From Chitinophaga pinensis (GTDB lineage: Bacteria; Pseudomonadota; Gammaproteobacteria; Burkholderiales; SG8-41): a DNA stretch of 64,000 nucleotides. Location: assembly GCA_943329075.2 (NCBI GenBank), contig CALQCM020000012.1, positions 24,625 through 88,624 of the forward strand, read 5' to 3'. Shown here one piece after another: positions 53,590-62,545 of the stretch. The notes under the pieces are model-generated. The model searched no databases, was not told where the DNA came from, and worked only from the letters and a program-made list of their open reading frames with translations. How positions within the stretch are numbered: the first letter of the stretch is position 1; every line of letters begins with the position of its first letter. Both the position numbers and the translations under genes were made by a program.

Positions 53590-54711
53590 TTATACATGTG
53601 CCACCTCAAATCGATACTTGGCAATTTTCGCATCATCGAGCACGACACCGAGGCCCGGCCCGCCCGGCAGATCAAGCGTGCCGCCGCCAAGGTCGAGCTT
53701 GTGCGTAACGATGTCATCGGAAGTCTTCAGCGGGCCGACACATTCGAGCCCGTCGATCACGTTGCTGGAGGTGGCCGCCAGCATGATCTCGGCCATCGTG
53801 TTGATGCCAAGCCCGAAGCCGTGACCGACCACGCATTTCATGCCGGCCGCCTCGGCGGTGGCGATCATGCGCCGCGTGTGCAAAAAGCCGCCCTGCTTCA
53901 TGACCTTGACCTTGACCATATCGGCGGCATCGGCGCGGATGATGTCGATGAGACTGGCGTGATCAAGCAGCGCTTCGTCGGCCATGATGATCACACCCAC
54001 AGCGTTCGCCGCCTTGCGCACGCGTGCCAGGCCGGCGAGGTCTTCCGCCGCCACCGGCTGTTCGAACAACTGCAGGTTGTAGGGCGCGACCATCTGCGCC
54101 AGTTTGATCGAGGTCTCGACGTCGTAGCCGGCGTTGGCGTCGATACGCAGCCCGAACTCGGGCCCGACCGCTTCTCGCACCGCTTTGACGCGATCACGAT
54201 CGGCTTCGATGCCGCCGCCGACCTTGATCTTGGCCGAGCGAAAACCGCGTTTCTGCCACGCAACGGTTTCGGCCGCCGCTTTATCCGGCGGCTGGATGCC
54301 GATCCACGCGTTGAATGACAGCTTTTGCGTCATCGCGCCGCCAAGCCAGGTATAGACCGGCACACCGCAGGCGCGTGCCGCCAGATCGACGCAGGCCATT
54401 TCGATGGCTGCCTTCGAATCGAGGAAACCCTCGATGGCAGGCTCAATGCGCGCAAGGATTTCGTGAATGTTGCACGGGTCCATGCCGATCAGCAGCGGTT
54501 TCATGGTCGACTCAAGCACGCCCAGATGGTCGGCGATGCTTTCCTTCGAATAGCCGGGACCCGGATCGATATTGCCGAGCCCGACCACGCCGTCGCTTGA
54601 GGTAATACGCACGATGGCGCTTTTCTGCACCGTCTTGGCCAGATAGGCGTTCTTGTATTCGCCGACCAGCGGCACGGCGACGCCAAAGACTTCTACCCGT
54701 TCGATTTTCAT
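53590..54711 (-). CDS. Mandelate racemase/muconate lactonizing-type enolase-superfamily enzyme
   Basis: 373 residues. Capping domain then barrel with the KxK motif SAKIKVGGG, metal ligands in LRIDANAGYD, LQLFEQPVAAED and IMADEALLD, and the second-lysine motif MVKVKVMKQGG of the MLE subgroup. Likely a cycloisomerase, epimerase or racemase of a carboxylate. ATG overlaps the LeuD-like stop by 4 nt. It is unlike TarD, which has the His-type active site. Confidence 0.9.
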   Translation of the reverse strand: MKIERVEVFGVAVPLVGEYKNAYLAKTVQKSAIVRITSSDGVVGLGNIDPGPGYSKESIADHLGVLESTMKPLLIGMDPCNIHEILARIEPAIEGFLDSKAAIEMACVDLAARACGVPVYTWLGGAMTQKLSFNAWIGIQPPDKAAAETVAWQKRGFRSAKIKVGGGIEADRDRVKAVREAVGPEFGLRIDANAGYDVETSIKLAQMVAPYNLQLFEQPVAAEDLAGLARVRKAANAVGVIIMADEALLDHASLIDIIRADAADMVKVKVMKQGGFLHTRRMIATAEAAGMKCVVGHGFGLGINTMAEIMLAATSSNVIDGLECVGPLKTSDDIVTHKLDLGGGTLDLPGGPGLGVVLDDAKIAKYRFEVAHV

Positions 54712-55211
54712 GCAGCCTTCCAGTCCGGATACTTCTGCAGGAACTTGATCAACCCGCCCTCGGCGAGGATCTGCCGCACCGCCGGCGGCAACCCCGGCAC
54801 CGCGCGTGTGATGCCGCGCGCGGCAACATTGACTTGGCCCGACGCCAGATCGATTTCGATTTCATCGCCGTCGGCAATCCCCGAAATGTCGCACTCGACC
54901 GCCGGCAGGCCGTTGTTGATCGTGTTGCGAAAAAACTGGCGGCCGAAGGAATGCGAAATGATCGCCGCCACGCCCATCAAATGCATGACGTGCACCGCCT
55001 GCTCACGCGACGAGTTGATGCCGAAATTTTTGCCGGCAACGATAATGTCGCCGGCTTTGAAACTGCCGACGAACGCCGGCGCAACTTTTTCGAACGCGTG
55101 CTGCGCGACGTAGGCGTTGTCCTTGCCGGGCAGATATTTGCTTGAGCAGTTGGTATCGGTGTTGATGTTGTCGCCAAGCAGACGGGCGCGGCCTTTGATG
55201 ATGTTTTCCAT
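54708..55211 (-). CDS. LeuD-type small subunit of an aconitase-family hydro-lyase
   Basis: 167 residues, swivelling domain of the 3-isopropylmalate dehydratase family. RARLLGDNINTDTNCSSKY at the start, the conserved substrate loop GKNFGINSSREQAVHVMHLMGVAAIISHSFGRQFFRN. Relatives usually read GxNFGxGSSRE; here INSSRE. Likely partner of the large subunit upstream. Its operon (lyase, enolase-type, aldolase) does not look like leucine synthesis, where a LeuB/LeuA set would be expected. Confidence 0.9.
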   Translation of the reverse strand: MENIIKGRARLLGDNINTDTNCSSKYLPGKDNAYVAQHAFEKVAPAFVGSFKAGDIIVAGKNFGINSSREQAVHVMHLMGVAAIISHSFGRQFFRNTINNGLPAVECDISGIADGDEIEIDLASGQVNVAARGITRAVPGLPPAVRQILAEGGLIKFLQKYPDWKAA

Positions 55212-55320
55212 TACGCCGCCGCCTCCATGATCGATCTCAAATGTCTTATGTTGTCGCATCGGCGGCTGGCGGCATTCGCCTTGCTCGCATCCCCATTGCA
55301 TGGGGCCCCTGCTCGGTGGC

Positions 55321-56601
55321 TCATGCCGCCCTCCACTGTCCGCCTTCAACCTCGCGTGGATCGGTGATAAAGCCGGTCAACGCCGATGCCGCCACCGTCG
55401 CTGCCGAACCGACCCAGATTTCCGATTTGTCGTTGCCGAGCCGGCCCTTGAAATTGCGGTTGGCACTCGAAATCGCGACGTCACCGTCACCGGTGATTAA
55501 ATGGCCCGTCACGCTAACGCAGGTCCCGCAGCCAGCCGCTTCGAACGAGGCGCCGGCGCGGGTCAGCGCCTCGATCAGGCCTTCGCGCGCGGCGGCCAGA
55601 TAAATCTCGCGCGACGCCGGCGTGATGATCATGCGCACGCCTCTGGCGATGCGCTGCCCTTTCAATATCGCAGCAGCCTGACGAATATCGTCGAGACGGC
55701 CGTTGGTGCAGGTGCCGATCAGCGCGAAGTTGATCTTCTTGCCTTTGACCTCGGGCACACCGACCACGTCGTCGATGTTGTGTTGTCGCGCCACCTGCGG
55801 CACCAATGCCGCGGTGTCGATTTCAATGCGCTCGACGTAATTCGCGTCGGCATCGGCCTTCACCGGTTTCGGCGGGCGCGCCTTGTGCGCCTTGAGCCAC
55901 GCAATCGTCTTGTCATCGGCTTCGAGGATCGCCGCCTTCGCGCCCAGTTCAGCGGCGTGGTTTGACAGCGTCATGCGATCATCGATCTCCATGGCGGCCA
56001 CACCGCTGCCGGTATATTCAAGCGCACGGTAGTTCGCACCCTCGGCGCCGAAACGGCCAAGCATTTTCAGTGTGACGTCTTTCGCCCACACGCCCGGCTG
56101 CAATTGACCCTTGAGTTCGATACGGATTGTTTCAGGCACGCGGAACCACAGTTTGCCGGTCATCATCACGGCGGCGACGTCGGTGCCCTCGACGCCGGTG
56201 CCGAGCGCGTTGAACGCCCCATAGGTGACCGAATGCGTATCGGTGCCGACGATCAGATCACCGGCGGTGAGATGGCCGCCCTCGGGCATGACCTGATGGC
56301 AGATGCCATCGCCGACATCGTAGAGCACCGCACCACTGCTTTCGGCAAACGCGCGCATTTCCTTGTGCGTGTTGGCAGCCTCGATATGCGGCGGCGGCGA
56401 ATAATGATCCATCACCAGCGCGGTGCGTTTGGCAAACGGCAGGCCATTCGCGCCGAGTTTGGCCGCCATCTTCATGGCATTGCCGGCACGCGCGTCGTGC
56501 ATCATCGCAAAGTCAACATCGGCGACGACCACGTCGCCGGCACGCACCGGTGTACCGCCTGAATGCGCCGCCAGAATTTTTTCAGCTATGGTGTAGCCCA
56601 T
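55321..56601 (-). CDS. LeuC/aconitase-type large subunit of a hydro-lyase
   Basis: 426 residues with a [4Fe-4S] cluster: Cys298 (LIGTCTNGR), Cys358 and Cys361 (AAGCGTCVS), the expected spacing. Start MGYTIAEKILAAHSG; the VGTDTHSVTYGAFNALGTGVEG loop is typical. Prefix matches the HacA/LeuC-like subgroup rather than leucine-pathway LeuC. GGAGATTCC precedes the ATG. 109 nt separate it from the LeuD gene. It would add or remove water on a C5-C7 dicarboxylate. Confidence 0.92.
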   Translation of the reverse strand: MGYTIAEKILAAHSGGTPVRAGDVVVADVDFAMMHDARAGNAMKMAAKLGANGLPFAKRTALVMDHYSPPPHIEAANTHKEMRAFAESSGAVLYDVGDGICHQVMPEGGHLTAGDLIVGTDTHSVTYGAFNALGTGVEGTDVAAVMMTGKLWFRVPETIRIELKGQLQPGVWAKDVTLKMLGRFGAEGANYRALEYTGSGVAAMEIDDRMTLSNHAAELGAKAAILEADDKTIAWLKAHKARPPKPVKADADANYVERIEIDTAALVPQVARQHNIDDVVGVPEVKGKKINFALIGTCTNGRLDDIRQAAAILKGQRIARGVRMIITPASREIYLAAAREGLIEALTRAGASFEAAGCGTCVSVTGHLITGDGDVAISSANRNFKGRLGNDKSEIWVGSAATVAASALTGFITDPREVEGGQWRAA

Positions 56602-56696
56602 GGAATCTCCGATACCAGAATGGTCGCGGTGCGCACAGCGCGAGCGCGACCGGTCGGGCATTCTAGCAGGGAAAGTGCGGCAATTTGCCGCGGGCC

Positions 56697-57581
56697 TCAG
56701 CGCTTCGCGATGCCGAGCAGTGCGCGCGCTTCGTCCGTCGTCGTCGGCTCGCGGCCGGCGGCGCGGCCGAGTTCGGCGAAGCGATGCACCAGTTCCGCAT
56801 TGGTCGGGCAGCCGAGCTCTTCATACGGATAATCGCCGATGCCCGGCGCCAGATGGCCGCCACGTTCGAGCGCGGTGGCCGCGACATTGAGCAGGTTGCC
56901 TTCCTTGCACGCAACGGTCCATTCGATGCGGCGGTTGGCCGGCATGAAGTCGACCAGCGCCTCAAGGCCACGCGGCGTGCACGGGTGCGCGCCGACAATG
57001 CCGCCTTCGGCCAGCACGCATTGCACATAGGCGGGCTCATTGATTGCGCCCATATCGAGAAAGGCATCGACCATGCGCACGAAAGGCACGGCCCACACCG
57101 ACAGATGCGGCTTCACGCCGGCCTCGGTCATGCCCTTGGCCAGAAACAGACAGGTCTCGGTGCTGTTGAGATAAACCTTGTTCAGCGTCTTGAACGATTT
57201 CGTTTTCGCATCATAGGCATCGATGTTGCTGCTGCCGGTGTCGACCGCGGCGAAATCCGGCCGCGTCGCACTCTTCTGCCCCATCAGCTTGATGTGGGCG
57301 AGGCGGTTTTCATCTTCCTTGACGGTGATCTGGCCGAGCGTCGAGTCGATCAGAATGTCGCAGCGCGCACGGATTTTGGAGACGATCTCGGCGTACATCT
57401 CCGGCTGGTGACAGGGACTGCCGTCGAGGTTGCGCGCGTGAAAATGAATAATCGAAGCGCCGGCGGCACGACACTCGGCGGCGGTCTCGGCGATCTCGTC
57501 CGGCGTAAACGGAATGTTTTTGTTCTTGTTGCGCGGCGCGTATTCGTTGATGCGCACGGTGATGATGAGTTTTTTCTGCAT
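56697..57581 (-). CDS. BKACE (beta-keto acid cleavage enzyme, DUF849) family protein
   Basis: 294 residues, TIM barrel with zinc ligands in SIIHFHARNLDGSP. The family condenses a beta-keto acid with acetyl-CoA to give acetoacetate and a CoA ester; the founding member is 3-keto-5-aminohexanoate cleavage enzyme. ATG 57581 has AAGGCG; an in-frame GTG lies 6 nt upstream. It follows the HpcH/HpaI gene by 9 nt. Confidence 0.88.
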   Translation of the reverse strand: MQKKLIITVRINEYAPRNKNKNIPFTPDEIAETAAECRAAGASIIHFHARNLDGSPCHQPEMYAEIVSKIRARCDILIDSTLGQITVKEDENRLAHIKLMGQKSATRPDFAAVDTGSSNIDAYDAKTKSFKTLNKVYLNSTETCLFLAKGMTEAGVKPHLSVWAVPFVRMVDAFLDMGAINEPAYVQCVLAEGGIVGAHPCTPRGLEALVDFMPANRRIEWTVACKEGNLLNVAATALERGGHLAPGIGDYPYEELGCPTNAELVHRFAELGRAAGREPTTTDEARALLGIAKR

Positions 57582-57590
57582 GTTCACGCC

Positions 57591-58364
57591 TTAACCTTTG
57601 ACACCCGCCATGCGCTTGATCGCATCGACGAACAGATCACCATCGGTGCCGAGCACGATGATCTGCACGCCGCGTTTGGCAATACCGCGCCCGTATTCGA
57701 CATTCAGATTGTTGCCGATGAGCGTCATCGCGTGTTTGCCGTGACGGCGCGTAGTGGCAACCACCGTATCAAGTGCCGCACTCATTTGCGGATCATCGAA
57801 GGTCGCCCCCGGCACGCCGAGCGACACCGACAAATCGGTCGGGCCGACGAAAAACGCGTCGAGGCCGGGCATTGCTGCCAGCGCATCGAGATCGGCGATG
57901 CTCTCTTTTTCTTCCAGGAGCGCGATGGCCATCAGTGCGCGGTTAGCGCGCGTGGCGTAATCGTTCCAGCCACCGCGTACGTAGCCGGCGGCACGCGTGA
58001 TCTGGCAGGCGCCGCGTTCACCGTCGGGCGCAAACCGCATCGCCTTCAGCAATGCAGTGCAGTTTTCGCGGTTGGCATGCGGCAGCACGATGCCCGCCGC
58101 GCCAAGATTGAGCCGCTTCTTGATCAGCGCCGCATCGACGTCGGGCACGCGCACGAACGGCGTGATGGCAGCGGCATCGGCGGCGCGGATCAGATGACCG
58201 GCGCGATCAAGGTCAAGCGCACTGTGCTCCATGTCGATGATGACGAAGTCGAGGCCGGCGGCGGCCATCATTTCGACCACCATCGGGCTGCCGGTGAATA
58301 ACAGCATGCCGGTGACGGTTTTGCCGTCGGCCAGCAACTGGCGGATTCGGTTTGGGTTTTGCAT
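57591..58364 (-). CDS. HpcH/HpaI-family class II aldolase
   Basis: 257 residues, metal-dependent pyruvate aldolase fold. TGMLLFTGSPMVVEMMAAAG, FVIIDMEHSALDLD, LEEKESIADLDALAAMPGLDAFFVGPTDLS are the family landmarks, with the metal Glu and Asp in LEEKES and GPTDLS. Cleaves 4-hydroxy-2-oxo acids to pyruvate or related products. First gene of the seven-gene catabolic run; AAGGAA ribosome site. Confidence 0.9.
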   Translation of the reverse strand: MQNPNRIRQLLADGKTVTGMLLFTGSPMVVEMMAAAGLDFVIIDMEHSALDLDRAGHLIRAADAAAITPFVRVPDVDAALIKKRLNLGAAGIVLPHANRENCTALLKAMRFAPDGERGACQITRAAGYVRGGWNDYATRANRALMAIALLEEKESIADLDALAAMPGLDAFFVGPTDLSVSLGVPGATFDDPQMSAALDTVVATTRRHGKHAMTLIGNNLNVEYGRGIAKRGVQIIVLGTDGDLFVDAIKRMAGVKG

Positions 58365-58513
58365 GATTTCCTTCGGATGGGCGCGGCGAGGTTACCGTGC
58401 GGTTCTCTCGGCGGTCAAGACGCCCTGATCCAGGCGGCAGCGGGCGGCGATTCCGCTGCCTGATGTGATACTCTGTCGTCCCGTTTCTTTACCGCTAATT
58501 TTAGCGAAATGCC

Positions 58514-59434
58514 ATGTCAAAAATCGTCATCAAATTCGGCGGCTATCAGAATCCCGCCTCGATTCACAACCGCGCCGCCGCGCGTTTCGGCGAACTGCTG
58601 AAAAAACAGTTCGGCGAGCGCATCGATTTTCAATTGATCGGCAATGTACTCGATCTCGGCCGCCAGTCCGGCGACCTGCCAAAGATGGTGGCCAGCGGCG
58701 AACTGTCGCTGTGCTACATCTCGTCGGTGCGCTTCACCGATCCGGTGCCGGAATTCAAGGTGCTCGAACTGCCCTTCCTGATCAAGGACCGTGCGACCGT
58801 GCAGCGTGCGTTTGCCGGAGAATTCGGCAAGCTGCTGCAACAACGCATGGCAGAAAACACGCCGCACAAACTGCTCGGCGTCTGGGACAACGGTTTCCGC
58901 CATGTCACCAACAAGGTGCGGCCGATCCGCACGCCGGCCGACTGCAAGGGCCTCAAGATCCGCTGCCAGGTCAGCGAAATGCATGTCGAAGCGTTGCAGG
59001 CCATGGGCTTCGAGCCGATCTCGGTGGACGTCAAGGAGTTCGTCGATGGCATCGACGGCCCGCGTTTCGACGGTCAGGAAAATCCGCTCACCAACACTTA
59101 CAACTTCGGCGTGCAGAAATTCCACCGCTACCAGACGCTGACCGGACATCTGTTCGGCGCCACGGTAATGATCTGCAACCAGGAACATTATAAAAGCTGG
59201 CCGGCCGATCTGCAGGCGGCCGTTGACGAAGCGGGCCGGGAAGCCACGCGTTATCAACTGGAACTGGCGGCCGCGGAAGATGCCGAGATGCTGGCAAAAT
59301 TCAAGCTCGTCAAAGACCACGAGATCATCACTCTGACCGAAGCCGAACGCGCACCTTTCGTCGCCGCCGTGCAACCGGTACTGGAAAAATACCGGCGTGA
59401 ACTCGATCCCAAGCTGTTCGCCTACCTGGCCTGA
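58514..59434 (+). CDS. DctP-family (TRAP) binding protein without signal peptide
   Basis: 306 residues of the TRAP C4-dicarboxylate receptor family. VIKFGGYQNPASIHNRAA at the N-terminus, then LLGVWDNGFRHVTNKVRPIRTPADCKGLKIRC with the Arg that binds the ligand carboxylate, and VDGIDGPRFDGQENPLTN. The start MSKIVIKFGG leads straight into the fold: no export signal. No DctQ/DctM membrane genes nearby. It heads an operon with a Gfo/Idh enzyme whose ATG overlaps its stop. Confidence 0.82.
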   Translation: MSKIVIKFGGYQNPASIHNRAAARFGELLKKQFGERIDFQLIGNVLDLGRQSGDLPKMVASGELSLCYISSVRFTDPVPEFKVLELPFLIKDRATVQRAFAGEFGKLLQQRMAENTPHKLLGVWDNGFRHVTNKVRPIRTPADCKGLKIRCQVSEMHVEALQAMGFEPISVDVKEFVDGIDGPRFDGQENPLTNTYNFGVQKFHRYQTLTGHLFGATVMICNQEHYKSWPADLQAAVDEAGREATRYQLELAAAEDAEMLAKFKLVKDHEIITLTEAERAPFVAAVQPVLEKYRRELDPKLFAYLA

Positions 59435-60495
59435 TGACTGAATTGCTGCACGCCGCTGCCCCTCACCCCAACCCTCTCCCGAAGGGAGAGGGTGAGAACA
59501 GCATTGCTTCGCCTTCACGAATCAATGCGGCGATCGTGGGTGTCGGCTGGTGGGGACAGAAAATCGTCAACGCTGTGCAGGGCAAAAGCGAACGCATCCG
59601 CTTTATCCGCGGCGTCAGCAAGGAACCCGATTCCGTACGTGATTTCGCCGCCAGACACGGCTTCGAATTGTCGACGGAATTCTCCGACGTGCTGACCGAC
59701 CCGCGCGTGCAGGCCATCGTGCTGGCCACACCGCATTCGCTGCACACCGAGCAGATTGTCGCCGTGGCGAAATCGGGCAAGGCTGTATTCTGCGAAAAGC
59801 CGCTGGCGCTGAAAAAAGCCGATGCGGTGCGTTCGACGACCGCCTGCCGCGAGGCCGGCGTCTTGCTGGGCATCGGCACCAACAAGCGTTTCTGGCCGTC
59901 GATGCGCGAACTGCGGCGCGTGGTTGCCAGCGGTGAGCTCGGCGAAATTCTGCACGTCGAGGGCCACTACAGCAATGAAAACTCCGGCGCCCATTTTTCA
60001 CCCTGGCGTGGCTCGCCGGCCGAAGCGCCGGGTGCCGGCATGACCGGCTCCGGCATCCATGTGCTTGACGCGCTGGTCAATCTGCTGGGACCCGTGGCGC
60101 GCGTGCAGACGCAGGTGCTTACGAGAAAACCGGCGCCGGACCCGACCGACACCCTCAGCATCATGTTTGAATTCGAAAATCACACCAGCGCCCTGCTCGG
60201 CGCCGTTCGCGCGACGCCGTTTTACTGGCGTATCCACGTCTTCGGCCGCGACGGTTCGGTCGAAGCGCTGGGCGAAACCGATCTGGTGATTCGCCGCAAA
60301 GGCGCCAAGCCCGAGCATTTCAGCTACGATGCACTCGATTCGCTGAAAGAGGAATTCGACGCATTTGCCGACGCCGTCGCCGGCAATAGCGAATATCCGA
60401 TCAAAATGCCGCACATGGTCAATGTGGTGGCGGCGTTTGAAGCCATCGTACAATCCATCGAAACCAGCGCGCCGGTCTCACTGCCCCGGTCATAA
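59434..60495 (+). CDS. Gfo/Idh/MocA-family oxidoreductase with repeat-derived N-terminus
   Basis: 353 residues. Residues about 10-22 (PHPNPLPKGEGEN) are encoded by a dispersed hairpin element. The Rossmann domain begins only at about residue 30 (INAAIVGVGWWGQKIV), then CEKPLALKKAD (EKP motif). No alternative ATG lies between the repeat and the Rossmann fold, and the ATG overlaps the DctP stop (TGATG), so the repeat really is translated. Otherwise a normal NAD(P)-dependent oxidoreductase. Confidence 0.9.
   Translation: MTELLHAAAPHPNPLPKGEGENSIASPSRINAAIVGVGWWGQKIVNAVQGKSERIRFIRGVSKEPDSVRDFAARHGFELSTEFSDVLTDPRVQAIVLATPHSLHTEQIVAVAKSGKAVFCEKPLALKKADAVRSTTACREAGVLLGIGTNKRFWPSMRELRRVVASGELGEILHVEGHYSNENSGAHFSPWRGSPAEAPGAGMTGSGIHVLDALVNLLGPVARVQTQVLTRKPAPDPTDTLSIMFEFENHTSALLGAVRATPFYWRIHVFGRDGSVEALGETDLVIRRKGAKPEHFSYDALDSLKEEFDAFADAVAGNSEYPIKMPHMVNVVAAFEAIVQSIETSAPVSLPRS
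59461..59496. repeat. Dispersed hairpin element inside a coding region
   Basis: CTCACC...CCCTCTCCC-GAA-GGGAGAGGG...GGTGAG: nested perfect stem 59472-59492. This CCCTCTCCC-type element is widespread in proteobacterial intergenic DNA. Here it is in frame inside the Gfo/Idh gene. Confidence 0.8.
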
Positions 60496-60510
60496 ACAAG
60501 GCCAATAACC

Positions 60511-61515
60511 ATGAAGAAGCTCCCCGTCCTCGGCCTCATGCTCGGCGATGCCACCGGCATCGGTCCCGAGATCAGTGTCAAACTGCTCGCCTCCGGCATG
60601 CCGCATTCGGTGGCGCGCGTGGTGGTGATCGGTGACGCGCGCGTGTTTGACCTTGGCTGCCGCGACGCCGGCATCCGACTGGCTTCGCGCGTGTTCGAAG
60701 ACATCGACTCCATCGAATGGAGCGATGATGCGATTCCGCTGATCGATCTGGGCAACGTCGATCCGGCCAAATATCCGCATGGCGTGAGTTCGGATGAATC
60801 CGGCAGGCTCTGCGGCGACACGCTCAAATACATGATCGGCCTCGCCGCCGCCGGCAAGATCGACGGCATCTGCTTTGCGCCGCTGAACAAGGGCGCGATG
60901 AACCGCGGCGGCTGGAAGTATCCGGACGAGCATCAAATGTTCGCCGCGCTGACCGAACACAAAGGTTTCTTCGGCGAGATGAATGTGATCAAGGAATTCT
61001 CGACCTTCCGCGTGACCTCGCACATTGCGTTGAAAGAAGCGGTCAACCTGATTTCGCCGGAACGCATTACCGCTGCGGTGCGACTGGCCGACAACTCACT
61101 GCGCGCATCGGGTGTCGCGCAACCGCGCATAGGTGTTGCCGCGCTCAATCCGCACTGCGGTGAAAACGGCCTGTTCGGCGACGAGGAAATCCGCATCATC
61201 CGCCCGACCGTCGATGCACTGCGCAGCGGCGGCATCAATTGCAGCGGGCCGATCTCCTCAGACGTCATATTCCTCAAAGCGCTCAAGGGCGAATTCGACG
61301 GCGTGGTAATGATGTACCATGACCAGGGCCAGATTGCGACCAAGCTGCTCGGCTTCAACAAGGGTGTGACCGTCACCGCCGGACTGAATACCGTGTTTAC
61401 GACACCGGCCCACGGCACCGCTTACGACATCGCCGGCAAAGGTGTCGCCGACACCGGCGCGCTCGAACAGGCGCTGCGCATTGCCGCGCGCATGGCGGCA
61501 GCGAAACTGCATTGA
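60511..61515 (+). CDS. PdxA-family 4-phospho-hydroxy acid dehydrogenase
   Basis: 334 residues. PVLGLMLGDATGIGPEISVKLL at the start; metal-binding His in TSHIALKEAV, NPHCGENGLFGDEE and MYHDQGQIATKL; tail AHGTAYDIAGKGVADTGAL. It resembles the PdxA2 branch used for 4-phosphoerythronate/threonate-type acids as much as pyridoxine synthesis. The usual DUF1537 kinase partner is not seen here. 15 nt after the Gfo/Idh gene. Confidence 0.9.
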   Translation: MKKLPVLGLMLGDATGIGPEISVKLLASGMPHSVARVVVIGDARVFDLGCRDAGIRLASRVFEDIDSIEWSDDAIPLIDLGNVDPAKYPHGVSSDESGRLCGDTLKYMIGLAAAGKIDGICFAPLNKGAMNRGGWKYPDEHQMFAALTEHKGFFGEMNVIKEFSTFRVTSHIALKEAVNLISPERITAAVRLADNSLRASGVAQPRIGVAALNPHCGENGLFGDEEIRIIRPTVDALRSGGINCSGPISSDVIFLKALKGEFDGVVMMYHDQGQIATKLLGFNKGVTVTAGLNTVFTTPAHGTAYDIAGKGVADTGALEQALRIAARMAAAKLH

Positions 61516-61567
61516 ATTCCCCCGCCGTTGCGGGGCAATATCCATGGACCCAACCGGAGGAACCATC

Positions 61568-62545
61568 GTGCAAATACTAACCAATCACAAGATGTGCCAG
61601 CGCCTGTGCATGGCCGCCCTCGCGACGGTATGCGGCAGCGTGCTGGCGGATGAATACCCGAGCAAACCCGTGCGCATGATCGTCGGCTTCGCGCCCGGCG
61701 GCGGTACTGACGCCACGGCGCGGCCGATCGCGCAGAAACTCACGGAACTCCTCGGCGAGCAGGTCATCGTCGACAATCGCCCCGGTGCGGGCGGCAATAT
61801 CGCCGCTGACATCGTCGCCAAGTCCAACCCCGATGGCTATACCGTGCTCATGGGCACCATCGCCGCGCTGGCGATCAACCCGGGGCTTTATAGCAAGCTG
61901 CCGTTCGATCCGGAGAAAGATCTGCTGCCGGTGACGCAGGCGGTCGATTCGACCAACGTGCTGTCTCTCCACCCTTCGGTCACTGCGAACAGCGTCAAGG
62001 AATTGATCGCGCTGGCGAAGGCCAAATCCTTGAGCTACGGCTCATCGGGCGTGGGCGGCACCGGCCATCTGGCCGGCGAACTCTTCAACGTCATGGCCAG
62101 CACCAAGCTCGTGCATATTCCGTATAAAGGCGGTGGGCCGGCGATGATCGACTTGGTCGGCGGCCAGGTGCAACTGGTGTTCGCAACGGCGGCCAGCGCG
62201 ATACCGCAGATCAAGAGTGGCCGCATCAAAGGCATCGCGGTGACGACGCTTAAACGCTCAGCATTGATGCTGGAACTGCCGACCATCGCGGAAAGCGGAT
62301 TGGCCGGCTATGACGCCAACAACTGGTATGGCGTAATGGTGCCTGCGAAGACACCGCGCGCCATCGTCATGCGGCTGAACAAAGAAATCATCAAGGTCCT
62401 CGCCATGCCGGACGTCAAGAGCATCCTGTTCAGTCAGGGCCTCGACCCCGCACCGACCACACCGGAGGCCTTCGGCACCTACATCAAGATCGAACGCACA
62501 AAATGGGCCAAAGTCATCAAGACGGCAGGCATCAAGGCGGAATAA
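61568..62545 (+). CDS. Bug/TctC-family solute-binding receptor
   Basis: 325 residues. GTG start (61568) with GGAGG seven nt upstream; signal peptide has cysteines (KMCQRLCMAALATVCGSVLA). VGFAPGGGTDATARPIA, VDNRPGAGGNIAADIVA, NPDGYTVLMG, IPYKGGGPAMIDL. The following receptor starts inside its stop codon (TAATG), so the two are translationally coupled. Confidence 0.92.
   Translation: MQILTNHKMCQRLCMAALATVCGSVLADEYPSKPVRMIVGFAPGGGTDATARPIAQKLTELLGEQVIVDNRPGAGGNIAADIVAKSNPDGYTVLMGTIAALAINPGLYSKLPFDPEKDLLPVTQAVDSTNVLSLHPSVTANSVKELIALAKAKSLSYGSSGVGGTGHLAGELFNVMASTKLVHIPYKGGGPAMIDLVGGQVQLVFATAASAIPQIKSGRIKGIAVTTLKRSALMLELPTIAESGLAGYDANNWYGVMVPAKTPRAIVMRLNKEIIKVLAMPDVKSILFSQGLDPAPTTPEAFGTYIKIERTKWAKVIKTAGIKAE

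Noticed and set aside
54708..56601. Leucine biosynthesis leuCD
   Set aside because: No leuA or leuB adjacent, the small subunit has INSSRE in place of the usual GSSRE loop, and the neighbours are catabolic; a different hydro-lyase is more likely.
61516..61540. CCCCGC-CGTT-GCGGGG hairpin after the PdxA-like gene
   Set aside because: Short stem with no T tract, and the Bug gene downstream has its own ribosome site; not convincing as a terminator.
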